NCBI GenBank assembly: GCA_030068075.1
Contig: CM057833.1
Location: 45,465,587-45,529,586 of the forward strand
Length of the DNA stretch: 64,000 nucleotides
Direction of reading: 5' to 3'
From: Paguma larvata
Lineage: Eukaryota > Chordata > Mammalia > Carnivora > Viverridae
The translations under genes and the position numbers were made by a program. Of the stretch, positions 41,395 to 51,899 are shown one piece after another. How positions within the stretch are numbered: position 1 is the first letter of the stretch; the number at the start of each line of letters is the position of its first letter. The notes beneath the pieces are model-generated. The model was not told where the DNA came from. It made no database searches and worked only from the letters and a program-made list of their open reading frames with translations.

Positions 41395-41749
41395 TTCTCT
41401 CTTTTCTGGAGCAAAAGGAGGCCAGACTCCAGTTTATCAAGCTCCTACCACCACCATTCTCTCTGGGACTGAGGTAAAGAGACAGATCCTTTACTTCTTA
41501 CCTGGCTTGAGGCTAGGAGGTAGATCCATACTTCTACTCCTCTTCCCTGAGAGTCAGTGGGGACTCAACATTCTGGACGGAAATCCCATCACTCAGCTCC
41601 CTTTCCACTCTCTCTACCCTAAGCCATTTCCTCTAAACATCTGCATAATATACTGTGGCATTCCACTTTGGATTTTCATTTCTGTTATATCTTAACATCT
41701 AGTCAGAATTTCCATTTTAAGCCTATATTATCATCACCACCATCACCAT

Positions 41750-41892
41750 CATTCATAATGTGTGTCCTTGAATAGTCTGAATTTTTTGGGGGTAGGATCT
41801 CTTTTGTCTTATTTTTGAATCCCTCATAGTACTTAACACAATGCCTCGCAAAGCATACATCCACAGTAAACACTGCTTGAATGAAAGATTTA
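41750..41892 (+). repeat. L2 LINE 3' end
   Basis: 'ttttttgggggtaggatctc', 'ttttgaatccctcatagtac', 'ttaacacaatgcctcgcaaa', 'cagtaaacactgcttgaatg' match sense L2 3' end. The 41395-41749 stretch before it carries a 120-codon frame with no recognisable domain. Confidence 0.7.
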
Positions 41893-41964
41893 ATGATAAT
41901 TAATTCAAACACTCAACACTTCAGCCCAACTAAACAACTCAAAATTCTCTGAAGACACTGACAT

Positions 41965-42055
41965 TATTTCCTTGTATGCCTTTGCATATACACTACCTGG
42001 TATATCTTCCTCCCTTCCTTTCTCATCCACCATCCTCCAAGATGTAGCTCAAAGC
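41965..42055 (+). repeat. L2 internal fragment
   Basis: 'tatgcctttgcatatacact', 'acctggtatatcttcctccc', 'ccaagatgtagctcaaagca' match the sense L2 'gcctttgcacatgctgttcc...' segment. Confidence 0.6.
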
Positions 42056-42176
42056 AAATAATAACATAATTTTATTAAAAATTAAAAACGAAACTCCCTT
42101 ATACCCTCAAATAGAAAATCATAGTCCCATTAAAACCCTTCCACATCCACCCTAAAAGAATTTAGCATTTTTTAAT

Positions 42177-42341
42177 GAAAAAAAATTTTAATGTTTATTT
42201 ATTATTGAGACAGAAAGAGACAGAGCATGAGTAGAGAAGGGGCAGAGAGAGAGGGAGGATCCAGGCTCTGAGTTGTCAGCACAGAGTCCGATGCAGGGTT
42301 AAACCCATGAACCATGAGATCATGACCTGAGCCAAAGTTGG
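42177..42341 (-). mobile_element. 5'-truncated felid SINE
   Basis: Reverse SINE with tail complement, GA stretch, 'aggctctgagttgtcagcac' and 'aaacccatgaaccatgagat', but lacking the last 40 or so bases of the tRNA head. A TSD-like pair (aagaatttagcattttttaa at 42156-42175; aagaatatagcatttttaa from 42342) suggests truncation happened at insertion. Confidence 0.88.
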
Positions 42342-42479
42342 AAGAATATAGCATTTTTAACCCATAGCCAGTAACACATTTCTCTCCTCTGGTACTTAAC
42401 ACAGTGCACTTTGTCTGGAGGTATAATGTCTCTCCCACGTATCTAGGCTGTGCATGTTTTAATAATCTAGAAAGTCTTC

Positions 42480-42612
42480 AAAATATACTGATGCTTGGGT
42501 TTCATTCCAGACCAAGAAAAATCAGAATCTCCAGGCTGGGGCCTGGGCATCAGCATTTTCAAAATGCTCTTTCATGTTCTTATAGGCAGCCAGAATTGAG
42601 AACCACTGCATA
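42480..42612 (+). repeat. MER5-type hAT fossil
   Basis: 'tttcattccagaccaagaaa', 'aatcagaatctccaggctgg', 'ggcctgggcatcagcatttt', 'aattgagaaccactgc' match sense MER5A/B. Confidence 0.7.
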
Positions 42613-42714
42613 AAACAGTGAGCTACCACAAGGCAAAGAATATACCTTCTCCATGCAACTCTAGTTATTAGCAAAGATTACTGTGAAATAAATAGTTGTC
42701 AAATAAATGAACTA

Positions 42715-43315
42715 TGAACCATAATAGAAATATAGAGAACAATTTATGTAAGTCTATGAGAAAATGTTGTGAGATAAACAACTATATATTAATCTAATGA
42801 CTTCTGATTAATTGGGCAGGTTTATTTAACCATATTAAGCCTGTAAAATGACTAGAACCTCACATCTAACTAAGCAGTTTTCCCAATTGTGGTAAACCTG
42901 GCCTTAAAAGAAATACAGATGGCCCTGAAGAAACATGGACATTAAGGCAGTTCATTAGCATGGTCCCTAACCAAGTCCAAAAGACAGACCTCCAAAGACC
43001 CCTCAGATAATGTAGATATATTTCAAGGTTGTTATCCTAGAGCTGTCAAGCCCAGCCTCTCCTTGCCTTCTGCTGTGTAATTTATACTTGAGACTGGCAC
43101 GAGAGTTTTTTATTAATATGTTTGTCAAGCAACACTCTCTGCTCTCTTGTAATTATGCTGCCTGTTAGGAGCATTAAGTACAAACATATCTCTCAGATTT
43201 CACTTGTTAATTTGTGCCTCTCCTATATTTAGAGATAGTAATAGACATAGTCATAAGATCGGAAAATTGCTGATGGTCAGGGGAGTTCATGAAGGCATGC
43301 ATCTCTTTGCCAGTA
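42715..43315. other. Repeat-poor block, candidate conserved noncoding element
   Basis: About 600 bp without a transposon. The most enhancer-like part is 43060-43220: 'gagttttttattaatatgtt', 'ctctcttgtaattatgctgc', 'ttcacttgttaatttgtgcc'. It also holds 'gacttctgattaattgggca' near 42800. Regulatory role is inference. Confidence 0.28.
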
Positions 43316-43324
43316 ATTAATCTG

Positions 43325-43575
43325 CAATGAACTAGTGTCACACAGTGGGAAGATCACAAAAGAACTCTGGGTTTGAGCTGGACTCTGTCACTTATCCTGT
43401 GTCCTTGGCCACATAAGCTCACCTCTTTGTACTTTGTACAACCCATCTCAAAAACAGAAGATAATAATGACATCTATTTCAAACGCCCAGCAGAGTTATT
43501 GTATGGATAAAATAAGATGATAGATGAGAAAAACACTTCATAAAATATAAACACCTATGCTAATATCCTTGCTTC
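43325..43575 (+). repeat. MIR SINE, near full length
   Basis: 'agctggactctgtcacttat', 'cctgtgtccttggccacata', 'acccatctcaaaaacagaag', 'ttattgtatggataaaataa', 'aacacttcataaaatataaa' follow sense MIR. Confidence 0.78.
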
Positions 43576-43705
43576 ATTCATTCAGTGGCAAATACTTTCT
43601 ACATACTCACCCTGTCAATGTACTAAAGGAATACAAATGATAACTCTTGTTACCATTGCTATTATAGGGAACATACTATTGTAATGAAGTCTTTCTGACA
43701 TCTTG

Positions 43706-44338
43706 TGATGGTTAATTTTGTAAATTAACTTGACTGGGCAATAGGGTATCTAGATATTTGGTAAGACATTATTCAGGATGTGTCTATGAGGGTGTTTAGG
43801 GGTAAAATTGACATTTGAATTACTAGACTGAGTAAAACAGATTTTATCCTCACTAAGTGGGTGGGCCTCGTCCAATCATTTGAAGACCTGTATAGAACAA
43901 AAAGGTTGAATGAGAGGGAATTTCTTTCTGCTTGACTGCACTGGCTTTGGACATTGTTTTTTTTTTTTTTTCTCCTGCCTTCAGACTTGAACTGAAGCAA
44001 CAGCTCTTCCTGGGGCTGAAGCCCACCAGCTTCTGGACTGGAGCTACACATCTGTTTTCCTGGTATTCCAGCTAGCCAACTGCAGACCTTGAAACTTATT
44101 AGCTTCCATGATTAGGGAAGCCAGCTCCTTATAATAAATTGTCTATGTGTGTGTATTTATATATAAATGTAAAATACATTTCTATTTATAATATATATAT
44201 TTTAAACATATAAACAAAACCAGTAGAATGTGTATGTGTGTATGTGTGTGTAGGTACACATACATCCTATTGATTTTGTATATACACACATACACACATG
44301 GCATTGGTTCCGTTCCTCTGAGGAACTCTGACAAAAAC
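43706..44338 (+). repeat. Medium-reiteration mammalian repeat, family unnamed
   Basis: A familiar mammalian element from 'gtgatggttaattttgtaaa' through 'aacttgactgggcaataggg', 'gagggtgtttaggggtaaaa', 'gtgggtgggcctcgtccaat', 'gtatagaacaaaaaggttga' to 'cctctgaggaactctgac'. Its internal AATAAATTG / TATA region is expanded (44144-44310). I recognise the sequence but not the family with certainty (LTR or L1 end). Confidence 0.7.
44144..44310. repeat. (TA)n/(TG)n simple-repeat expansion inside the 43.7 kb repeat
   Basis: Alternating TG, TA and CA dinucleotide stretches (TGTGTGTGTATT, ATATATATAT, GTGTATGTGTGTATGTGTG, ACACACATACACACA). TG runs followed by CA runs are self-complementary. Confidence 0.8.
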
Positions 44339-44454
44339 ACATCTATAGCAATATAAACACTTTGGGGGTGGGGAGATGAGCTTCAGAGATAGTCTTTAAC
44401 TAAAATATCTTACATTGATAGAAGTGTTTTCAGTTCATCCAATAGAAGTTGCTA

Positions 44455-44625
44455 TGTGAGTCCGTGGTTATTGAAATTCACTGGTCAGCTTTAAAACATC
44501 AATTCCCAGTCTTGACACTGGATCATCTGAATTAGCGCCTTACGGAGGCAGAGTCCAGGAATCTGGATTTCTATCAGTCTACCCAGTATTTCATCTGACT
44601 AACCACATTTGGGAACTTTCCCTCT
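44455..44625 (+). repeat. MER5-like hAT fossil, diverged
   Basis: 'actggatcatctgaattagc', 'ggcagagtccaggaatctgg', 'atttctatcagtctacccag' follow a hAT-Charlie body pattern. Confidence 0.45.
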
Positions 44626-44829
44626 AAGTGGTTTGACTGACGGAACTAGAAACCAAGGATCTGTCCTGGTATCTGAAATCCCATCACCTCAGGTTCATAC
44701 ATGTCGTTTCTCTCTTGTCTCCTGTTAAATGCAGACATGCTAGAAAGATAATATATGAGTCCTTTAACCATAAATTTAGGGGGTATTTATCCTGAATTCA
44801 CCTCTGATAACGTTCTTCCTGTGTCCAAA

Positions 44830-45230
44830 CACCTTCAAGGTCTCCCCATTGTCTACTTAATAAAATCCGATCTCCTTCCAATGATATCCAAGTCCTCCAA
44901 AAATATGATCTCTGGATGACTCCAAAACCATCATTCACGACAATCACCCACAAACTCCTCACAGTCCAGAGCCTGCATGGGTCTTGTTCTCACCTCCGCC
45001 CTGTTACTCCTGACCACCATCCTCCAGATTTTAGGTCCAACAGCATTTTATTCTTACAACTTCTCTAATACCTCTCTTACAGACTCTTTTATACCTAGGC
45101 ACCAGTGTACATGCCTCCCTTCTTAATTGGGAATTTCTTGAAAGCAGAGGTCTGCTCTCCATGTCTGTGTCCCCAGAGCCCTGAATCCCGCACTCAGTAA
45201 GATTCATGGATATTAATTGAGTTGATTCAG
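44830..45230 (+). repeat. L2 LINE 3' region, long copy
   Basis: 'attgtctacttaataaaatc', 'ccatcattcacgacaatcac', 'cttcttaattgggaatttct', 'tgaaagcagaggtctgctct', 'gtccccagagccctgaatcc' and 'ttcatggatattaattgagt' follow sense L2 for about 400 bp to its end. Confidence 0.7.
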
Positions 45231-45329
45231 GCTCTTTTTGTACATGGACACCAAAAGGGAAAAATGAGGAAGTTGGACATTTAGCTGCAAAATTTCAAAT
45301 ACTATGGAAAGACAGTATACAGTGTAGAC

Positions 45330-45590
45330 CGGGCAGCACAGTGTATTGCCTAGAAGTGAAAGATTTGCAAAGATGGATATGGGTTCGATTTGCACCTCTC
45401 CTACTTATTAGTGATGTGATGGGTCAAGCTACTTCAGCATTCAGTGTCTCAGTTTCTTCATCTGTAAATGAAGATGATGATGGTATTACCTGAAAAGGGC
45501 TGTTGTGAGGTTTAAATATGCTGCGAACTTGGCATGTCATCAGAAAGTACCATATTCACATTAATAAACTATACTTGTTATTGGCTCTTT
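45330..45590 (+). repeat. MIR SINE, near full length
   Basis: 'gcagcacagtgtattgccta', 'ctacttattagtgatgtgat', 'cagtgtctcagtttcttcat', 'gggctgttgtgaggtttaaa', 'ggcatgtcatcagaaagtac' follow sense MIR. 45595-46235 following it is anonymous. Confidence 0.88.
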
Positions 45591-46258
45591 CTTGTTATTT
45601 TAGCAATATTTTGGCAAGTGAGCATAGGCCTGGACAATGGAAGATCCCTAGTTTATAAGTAAGTAAAAAGTGGAAGGGTCCTAAAGCTAACTTAGCTGTG
45701 GGCCATGTCCATTTGTGAAGGTATTTATCTCAGGGGAAAAACAGCCAGAGAGTTATGTCCTCCTCTTCCATGGCCTCTCTTCTCTGATGGATTTCCTTAA
45801 GGAATATAGATCCACAGGAGATTTATGTGTGTGCTCTGTTTCCCAATACTTAACGCAACTTATTTGCCACCACTAAGCATTCATTCTTTTCCTGGAGGTC
45901 AGTTCGCAAGGTTCCTGCTCCTGCCAAGGGCAAGATTGATAGAGTAGCAGCTGCTGACCTGATGGCTAATGTACATGAGGCCGGCCTCCTCTTTGTCTCT
46001 GGACTAGAAGGAGAAATGGGCCAAACTCAATCCTTGGAAACGAAAAGTGATCTTAGATACCATTTTGTCCAATCCACTGCCTGGATATTTAACAAAGTTC
46101 AGACCTAGATCAGGGAAAATAACTGAGAATATAGTACAGAGTTGTGGCTGCCGAAGGCCACTTATCTGTAATGAAGATACCCCCATTCTTGACAGAATGA
46201 GAAAAGGAAGGGCAGTGTTGTAAGGCTTTCACAAAAGTGAATGGATTGGATTTTTTTT

Positions 46259-46515
46259 AAATGTTTACTTGTTTTGAGAGACAAAGGGAGGGAGAGAGGG
46301 AGGGAGAGAGGGAGAGGGAGAGAGAGAGAGAGAGAGAGAGAGAAAACAAGCATGCACATGAGCTGGAGAGAGGCAGAGAGGAAAGTAGAGAAAGACTCCC
46401 AGGCAGGCTCCATGTTGTTGGCACAGAGCCTGAGATGTGGCTCGATTCCACGAACCATGAGATCATGACTTGAACCGAAACCAAAATTTGGATGCTGAAC
46501 CAACTGAGGGGTCCC
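46259..46515 (-). mobile_element. Felid tRNA-Lys SINE with expanded (GA)n
   Basis: Reverse SINE: 'atgtttacttgttttgagag', then a GGGA/GA expansion at 46285-46345, 'caggcaggctccatgttgtt', 'accatgagatcatgacttga', 'gctgaaccaactgaggggtc'. The TSD is tgaatgRgttggattttttt-like at 46238-46258 and 46516-46537 with one mismatch. The GA frames read as Arg/Glu or Ser/Leu repeats and are not proteins. Confidence 0.93.
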
Positions 46516-46749
46516 TGAATGGGTTGGATTTTTTTTTAAGCCAAAGTTAAATTCTTCATACTTTTATAATATTAAGATTACTTTTCTTTATAAGACCATG
46601 ATGGTCAATGCCAACTTCTTTCTTTAATGACCTTACCTGGGTAAATAAACGTAGCTAACTCTATGTCCTTCTCCACTGTCTTGTTGTATGTAGTTCCTTC
46701 AGTTGGCTGTTTTACTGGTCTATAAATTCCCCAAGAGTTTGGTACTCTC

Positions 46750-46990
46750 TGATGTCAAGATTGAGAACAAGAGCTGTGGAATCAGAAAGACCTGAAAGGT
46801 TATCTTTGTTTGTCTTCCAAGTTGTATGACTTGGAAAAATTCCTTTAACTTCTGTGTATATCTAAAATGGGAAGGATAACAATGATAACAATAGCAATAA
46901 TACCTACTTTACAGGATCACTGTGCAATGAAGGAATATCAGATGCCATGTGGTTAGCACTGGACCTGGCATAAAAATGATGATAGTGGGT
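46750..46990 (+). repeat. MIR SINE, near full length
   Basis: 'agagctgtggaatcagaaag', 'ccaagttgtatgacttggaa', 'atcactgtgcaatgaaggaa', 'tggttagcactggacctggc' follow sense MIR. Confidence 0.8.
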
Positions 46991-47099
46991 GGTTAAATAG
47001 GTTTTTCAGAAGTCAATCATGTAGAGAAAATGTTTAAATGAAGAGCGGAAGGGAATGGAAAAGCATTGAATTTCCCCATGTGAGATTATTCCTAGATGT

Positions 47100-47325
47100 A
47101 GCCCATATGCTTTGAGAACTGCTGCTATTGGATTCTAACAGAAGGGACTTACATGCCACTAACCTGTGCCAGCTTCTGGTCTAATGATTTTAAATAAGGC
47201 AATTAGCTTCTCTGAGCCTCTGTTTCCTCATATAGTAGAATATAGTCTCCCATTATAGAACATCAACACAGTAGGCATTTTCCACATATCTTTATGTAAC
47301 ATACATAGCAACGTCATGAAATAGA
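47100..47325 (+). repeat. MIR fragments
   Basis: 'aggcaattagcttctctgag', 'cctctgtttcctcatatagt' are sense MIR. 'cagtaggcattttccacata' and 'caacgtcatgaaatagatac' (from 47268) look like a reverse MIR end. Confidence 0.5.
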
Positions 47326-47327
47326 TA

Positions 47328-47957
47328 CAATTGATTATTGCTATTTACAGTAATGTTCTATAAAGCTGTGTGAACACTGAGCCATTGCTCCTAGAAGAAA
47401 TACAGGGTTAGGTTCCTATAAGCGTCTGGTCACAACAGTTTAATCAACCAATCAATACATACCTTGATTTATGTGTGTTTCTTTTTAAAGAGACTCTATT
47501 TAATATATAGTTGATTCATTAATATTGAAATCATGGTCAACAGCACTAGAGCACACTCCTGAAACTTATCTAACACAGGTTATTATCTCATAGTCTTCTT
47601 CTGCTTAGGAATAGCAGACAATACTTCAGCACTATACTTGGGGTTAAACCATGTGAAACAGTGAAACCACCAACAGAAGGCATAAAAATATGAAACATGT
47701 GGCACTAAAAAGACTTCACAAAGGATACCTGTCTACAGTATGACTGCTAAAACAAGAAGGTAGAACAGTGCCTTGTGGACCTCAGCTGGGAGTATATGCG
47801 TTGGGCAACTCCTATTTTTGTTGCTCTGTGCATGGTGCATGTCTGCTAATGACCCCAAAAGCACCACAAGTATTGAATTGGGGATTACAAATAAATTTTG
47901 GTGAGTAGTTGTATTTGCAAATAAAGAATCTGCGAAAGAAAGAAAGAGAGAGAGAGG

Positions 47958-48049
<92 letters not shown>

Positions 48050-48058
48050 ATCAACTGC
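47328..48058. mobile_element. Tigger-like DNA transposon fossil
   Basis: The internal text matches a mammalian Tigger-type non-autonomous element over its length: 'cagtaatgttctataaagct', 'ccattgctcctagaagaaat', 'tctggtcacaacagtttaat', 'ccttgtggacctcagctggg', 'ttgctctgtgcatggtgcat', 'attacaaataaattttggtg'. The ends are inverted: 5' caattgattatt (47328-47339) against 3' aagaatcaactg (to 48057), 10 of 12. A microsatellite sits within the 3' terminal repeat. Confidence 0.68.
47934..48050 (+). repeat. (GA)n/(GAAA)n microsatellite
   Basis: GAAA, then GGGA/GA, then an uninterrupted GAAA run of about 15 units (47988-48050). It lies between 'aatctgcgaa' and 'atcaactg', which are adjacent (about 8 bases apart) in the expected transposon terminus. 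Length is probably variable between individuals. Confidence 0.95.
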
Positions 48059-48189
48059 ACTCTTCTGTTCATAGCCGAGAACTCTGATGCTCAAAGAACT
48101 TATTTAATAAAACTAGTTAACAGCTAAGCTGATTTGAAATTGGGTACATGTTTTCAACGAACATTCCCGCATTCTTTCCATTAGTAACC

Positions 48190-48350
48190 CCACATCTAGT
48201 AGCACTGCTTGGATCCTAGTTACTCTACCTATGCAGTAGGAGTGCTATAAACAGCTACCTCACAGAAAGATGGTGAAGATCAAATTAGCTGATGCCCTTG
48301 GAGGTGCTTTGTAAACCGCAGAGCATTACACAAATGTGAGAGTTTTATAA
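48190..48350 (+). repeat. MIR SINE fragment
   Basis: 'gatcctagttactctaccta', 'cagctacctcacagaaagat', 'ggtgaagatcaaattagctg', 'tgctttgtaaaccgcagagc' match the sense MIR 3' half. 48351-48765 is anonymous. Confidence 0.6.
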
Positions 48351-48779
48351 GTAGATTCAATTAAAGGGAAGTTTCACTATCCAGTATTAAGGCTGACTAT
48401 AATGAGCTCCCTGATTCTTCCACAGTTGAAAGAGACCAAGATGAGAACCAGGACCTTGAGATGTCCAGGGGTGGATAGCCCTTATCCCAGCAAGCAATAT
48501 GAAGCTGGTGATTCAAGTTAATTCAACAGAGCCTCAGTGGGATTGCTCTTCTGGGATTCTGAGAGCAAAAGAAGTGCTTACAGTATATTTTAGGTAAAAG
48601 ATCAAATACAGGTTGAATGCACTAAAAAAAGTGTGTCTGATGTCAAGTCGACTTACAGTTGCTATTACAAAAATCCATCACCCAGATTCCAAAAAAGAAA
48701 AAAAAAAAAACAGGAATAGCATTAGTCGACACTGTGGCTATTGGTGAATGGGAGTGTTGTCTCAAAAACAATCCTGAAG

Positions 48780-49001
48780 GGACACCTGGGTGGCTCAGTA
48801 GGTTAAGCGTTGGATTTCAGCTCAGGTCATAATCTCTTGGTTTATGGGTTCAAGCCCCACATCATGCTCTCTGCTGACAGTTCAGAGCCTGGAGCCTGCT
48901 ACGGATTCTGTGTGTCCCTCTCTCTCTGCCCCTCCCCTGCTCATACTCTGTCTCTCACTCTCTCTTACAAAAATAAATAAACATTAAAAAAATTAAGAAA
49001 A
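48780..49001 (+). mobile_element. Felid tRNA-Lys SINE
   Basis: Sense SINE: 'ggacacctgggtggctcagt', 'tttatgggttcaagccccac', 'gttcagagcctggagcctgc', 'cctctctctctgcccctccc', tail AAATAAATAAACATTAAAAAA. Probable degraded TSD: aaaaacaatcctgaag at 48764-48779 against aaaaccaaacctgaag at 49002-49017. Confidence 0.93.
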
Positions 49002-49149
49002 AAAACCAAACCTGAAGCTGCTTTGCTGTGCTTGAATGAGGGAGGGGGCTTCAAGCCCACAGACTGTGTTAATTACAAAAGGGTATTAAATAAAGTTGAG
49101 ACCAGACTCATGCAAACAAGATCAGAAGAATTAACCATCTCTGATAAGG

Positions 49150-49630
49150 AAACTTGTTAAAATGGAAAGAAAGGACTTGAACAGAATCATAGCCTTTAAC
49201 TCACTAATTCCACTTCAAGAATGTTAATAAAATGATCAGAGAAGGGACAATTTTGACACACAGAGATATTCATAGTGTAATTATTTCCAATTTTTAGCTT
49301 TTATAAATAATGGGAAAGTGGTTTAAAAATTATGACACAACCACACAATACTAAATATAAATAAAAATCATTTTAAGAAAGTTCAACAATATGCAAAAGA
49401 TATAGTGAGTATAATTCTAAGAAAAAAAGTAAGAGTAGGATACAAAAAGCATGAGTCAACTGTGTTTATGTGTACTTTCCTAAAAATAAAACAAACAAAA
49501 AAATTGAAAGGAAATATGCCAAATGTTAGCAATCATTTATTTTATGTTTCTGAAATTATGAGTGGTTTTTATTCATTTTTTTATTTCCAAGGTTTCTACC
49601 CTAAATATATACCATTATTATATTCAAGAT
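49150..49630 (+). repeat. Ancient L1/HAL1-like 3' end
   Basis: 'actcactaattccacttcaa', 'gaatgttaataaaatgatca', 'agatattcatagtgtaatta', 'aattatgacacaaccacaca', 'ggaaatatgccaaatgttag' and 'ctgaaattatgagtggtttt' follow the 3' coding/UTR segment of an old LINE-1. The 110-codon frame at 49405-49737 runs through it and is degenerate. Confidence 0.6.
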
Positions 49631-49641
49631 GGGGGGGGGGG
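49631..49641 (+). repeat. Poly-G run of 11
   Basis: Uninterrupted G11. It is prone to sequencing and replication slippage. Confidence 0.9.
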
Positions 49642-49897
49642 ACAAACAGCATAGTGAAAGTACAATCTAATTTGCTGTCATACTCCACACCAAAAGACTG
49701 CTTTGATGAACAGAAGCACAGATTAAACAAGATTTAGCCTGTTCATCTAACAGGTCACTGATCTGTAAAAATATCAGATGTTTTCAGATTTTTCAAATCA
49801 TTTATTATTAAGCAACTAGTTGGAGTGTAGCCAACTTAATTAAACAAAGAACATGAGATGGCCGCATCCCCAGAACAGCCCCTGGGGGGCCAAGACT

Positions 49898-49985
49898 CTC
49901 CTCTCTTCACCTTTGTACTGCCAGAACCTCATGCCTGCAATGGAACAGGAGCTCAATAAATATGTATTGAAAGAATGAATACATT
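49898..49985 (+). repeat. L2 3' end
   Basis: 'cacctttgtactgccagaac', 'ggagctcaataaatatgtat', 'tgaaagaatgaat' match sense L2 end. Confidence 0.65.
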
Positions 49986-50033
49986 AGAAAATGTGCTGCC
50001 ATAAAAATCACAGTTCAGGAGCCATCTGTCTTA

Positions 50034-50620
50034 TATTTCATTCATTCGTGTACTCATTCAAAGTTTTATTAAGCACCTACTACATATACATATGACAGGC
50101 ATGAGCAGCCTTCAAGACCATGCAATGACCTATGACATTCCTAATACTTAAACGAATAGAGAACTTCACACAATAAGGAAGTTATGAACAAACTGCTAAG
50201 GAGGTTGACACGAAGGAAGAATTTCTCCAGGTGGAAAGTTATGAGAAGGCTTTTAGGGGGGCATAGGATTTGAACTGAGTCTTGAAGAATGAACAGAATT
50301 TGGACATGAGTGTGGAAAGTGGGGAGAAGGCATCTCACTGAAGTAACCAAAGAAGCAAAGTCTTAAAGGCGAGAATTTATAAGGCTTAGGGAAAACAAGA
50401 AGTGTGTTGGTTTGGCTAGAGCATGGAGACCTGAGGGAGGTCGTGGAAGGGGAGGCTGAAGCCATGAGGCCTGATTACGTAGAGAGGGATTTGAGTGTCA
50501 TGTTAAGATTTGCTTTCTCCCATAGATCAAAGAGAAAAAGTGGAACGTCTTTGAGTAGTTGAGTGACCTGTGCAGAGAAATGTTTTAAGAAGACACTTGG
50601 ACAGTAATGCATAAAATGAA
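50034..50620 (-). repeat. L2 LINE 3' region, long copy
   Basis: Antisense L2 from its 3' end inward: 'tcattcattcgtgtactcat', 'tattaagcacctactacata', 'gatttgaactgagtcttgaa', 'tgtgttggtttggctagagc', 'ttgagtagttgagtgacctg'. The order is preserved over nearly 600 bp. Confidence 0.65.
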
Positions 50621-50621
50621 T

Positions 50622-51195
50622 GGGAAAACGGAGAGGCAGAGTCTTAAAACGGCTAAAGGCTCTCCATTACAAAAACCTCCAGTGAACACTGGGGATATTC
50701 AACCAGCTAAGCAGCTGGAAACTCTGCTCTTGGTTCCCACAATCATCAGGACTGCCCCGGCTCTCTGCTGCTGGATTTCCTTTAAAATGAGATGCTAAGG
50801 ACCAAACTTTCAGAGTGATGCTTGAACCATAAGCTCAACCACCGGCCCTCTTCCCCCTCTGCATCAGAAGCAGTTGAATTGCTTTGCAAATATATGCAGA
50901 TACATGCGAATAACAAATCCATTAACATGTGCCCCAAGCCTCAAAGGGAAAGGTTTGCTTTGATCAAAGCTCATAATGGGATATATCCAAGGGGCAGAAA
51001 AACAATATCCTGCTCAACCCAAACAAGGGAAGGTTTAGGTTCTGAAACAGAATGCCTGGTTTTCGTACCTGCTATTCAGTGAAATATTAGGGCAAATGGC
51101 TTTGCCCTTCTATTTCTCCATTTCCTGAAGCTGGAATTGCTGTAGAAGATCTTCTCTCTGCTTCAATTTAGTACAGGCTTCAAGTACTGATGAAA
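50622..51195. other. Anonymous sequence, no feature recognised
   Basis: No repeat family or exon recognised. The 86-codon frame (50822-51082) has no recognisable domain. Confidence 0.45.
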
Positions 51196-51223
51196 ACGTG
51201 TGTGTGCGCGCGTGTGTGCGCAC
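51196..51223. other. Alternating purine-pyrimidine tract (Z-DNA type)
   Basis: 28 bp of strict purine-pyrimidine alternation made of AC, GT, GC steps, including four or more CpG steps (start acgtgtgtgtgcgcgcgtgt). GC/GT alternation is the classic Z-forming composition. Confidence 0.7.
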
Positions 51224-51238
51224 TGAATAGGACCCTCC

Positions 51239-51385
51239 GACTTCCTTAAAGTATGGTCTATAGACCAGTAGCATCAACACCATCTGGAAGAATGCAGAAT
51301 CTAGCCAGATTCCAGTACTAGTGAGGGAGAATCTGCATTTCAACAAGATGCCAGGTGTGCGTTGTACTGTGAGAAGCACTGATCT
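51239..51385 (+). repeat. MER5A hAT fossil
   Basis: 'taaagtatggtctatagacc', 'agtagcatcaacaccatctg', 'gggagaatctgcatttcaac', 'tgtgagaagcactg' match sense MER5A. Confidence 0.8.
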
Positions 51386-51409
51386 AAATAACCTAAGTAA
51401 CCATAATTA

Positions 51410-51625
51410 TACGCTCCTAAAGGCCAGGACTCATTCTTATTTACCTTTATATCCCCCAGGCATGGTACACAATCAGTAATCTAAACAGGCCTCTCTTTCC
51501 TCTTCTGTAAAATGAGATAATAGCTATCTCAGGGGCTATCGCATAGAGTGAACAGAATATTAAATGTAAGAGGTTCGAGCACAATCCCTACCATAGGAGG
51601 GGTGCCCAAAGTTCAAATTCCCTCC
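51410..51625 (+). repeat. L2 end followed by MIR fragment
   Basis: 'aaaggccaggactcattctt' and 'atatcccccaggcatggtac' are L2. 'ctctctttcctcttctgtaa' and 'aatgagataatagctatctc' (from 51490) are sense MIR. Confidence 0.65.
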
Positions 51626-51689
51626 TCACTTCCATTCTCTGTTCAAAGCAATTGCTGAACTGTGTGCTAGTAGCTTAAGTTGAGCATTT

Positions 51690-51892
51690 TGTATTTTCTA
51701 AAACATCTATCTCATCTAATCCTCCTATTCAGAGAACAGGTGTTGCCAGCTGAGTTTCCCAAGCCAGAACACTGGGGGCCAGACAGGTTCAAGTTCTTGT
51801 GCAAAGTCACAAGGCAGGAGGGGCAGAGTTGGAATTTGAACCAGCCCCCTTGTAATCCACCCTTAACCCTGCAGCCACCCCATCCACAATGT
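51690..51892 (-). repeat. MIR SINE
   Basis: 'atctatctcatctaatcctc', 'cttgtgcaaagtcacaaggc', 'ggcagagttggaatttgaac' match reverse MIR. Confidence 0.7.
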
Positions 51893-51899
51893 AGGGCAG

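Noticed and set aside
41333..41695. 120-codon frame
   Set aside because: It begins inside a DNA-transposon fossil and has no recognisable motif. A frame this long is unremarkable across 64 kb and six frames.
49405..49737. 110-codon frame, possible L1 ORF remnant
   Set aside because: It lies in an old L1-like 3' end, but the reading frame contains a G11 run and no reverse-transcriptase or C-terminal motif that I can identify.
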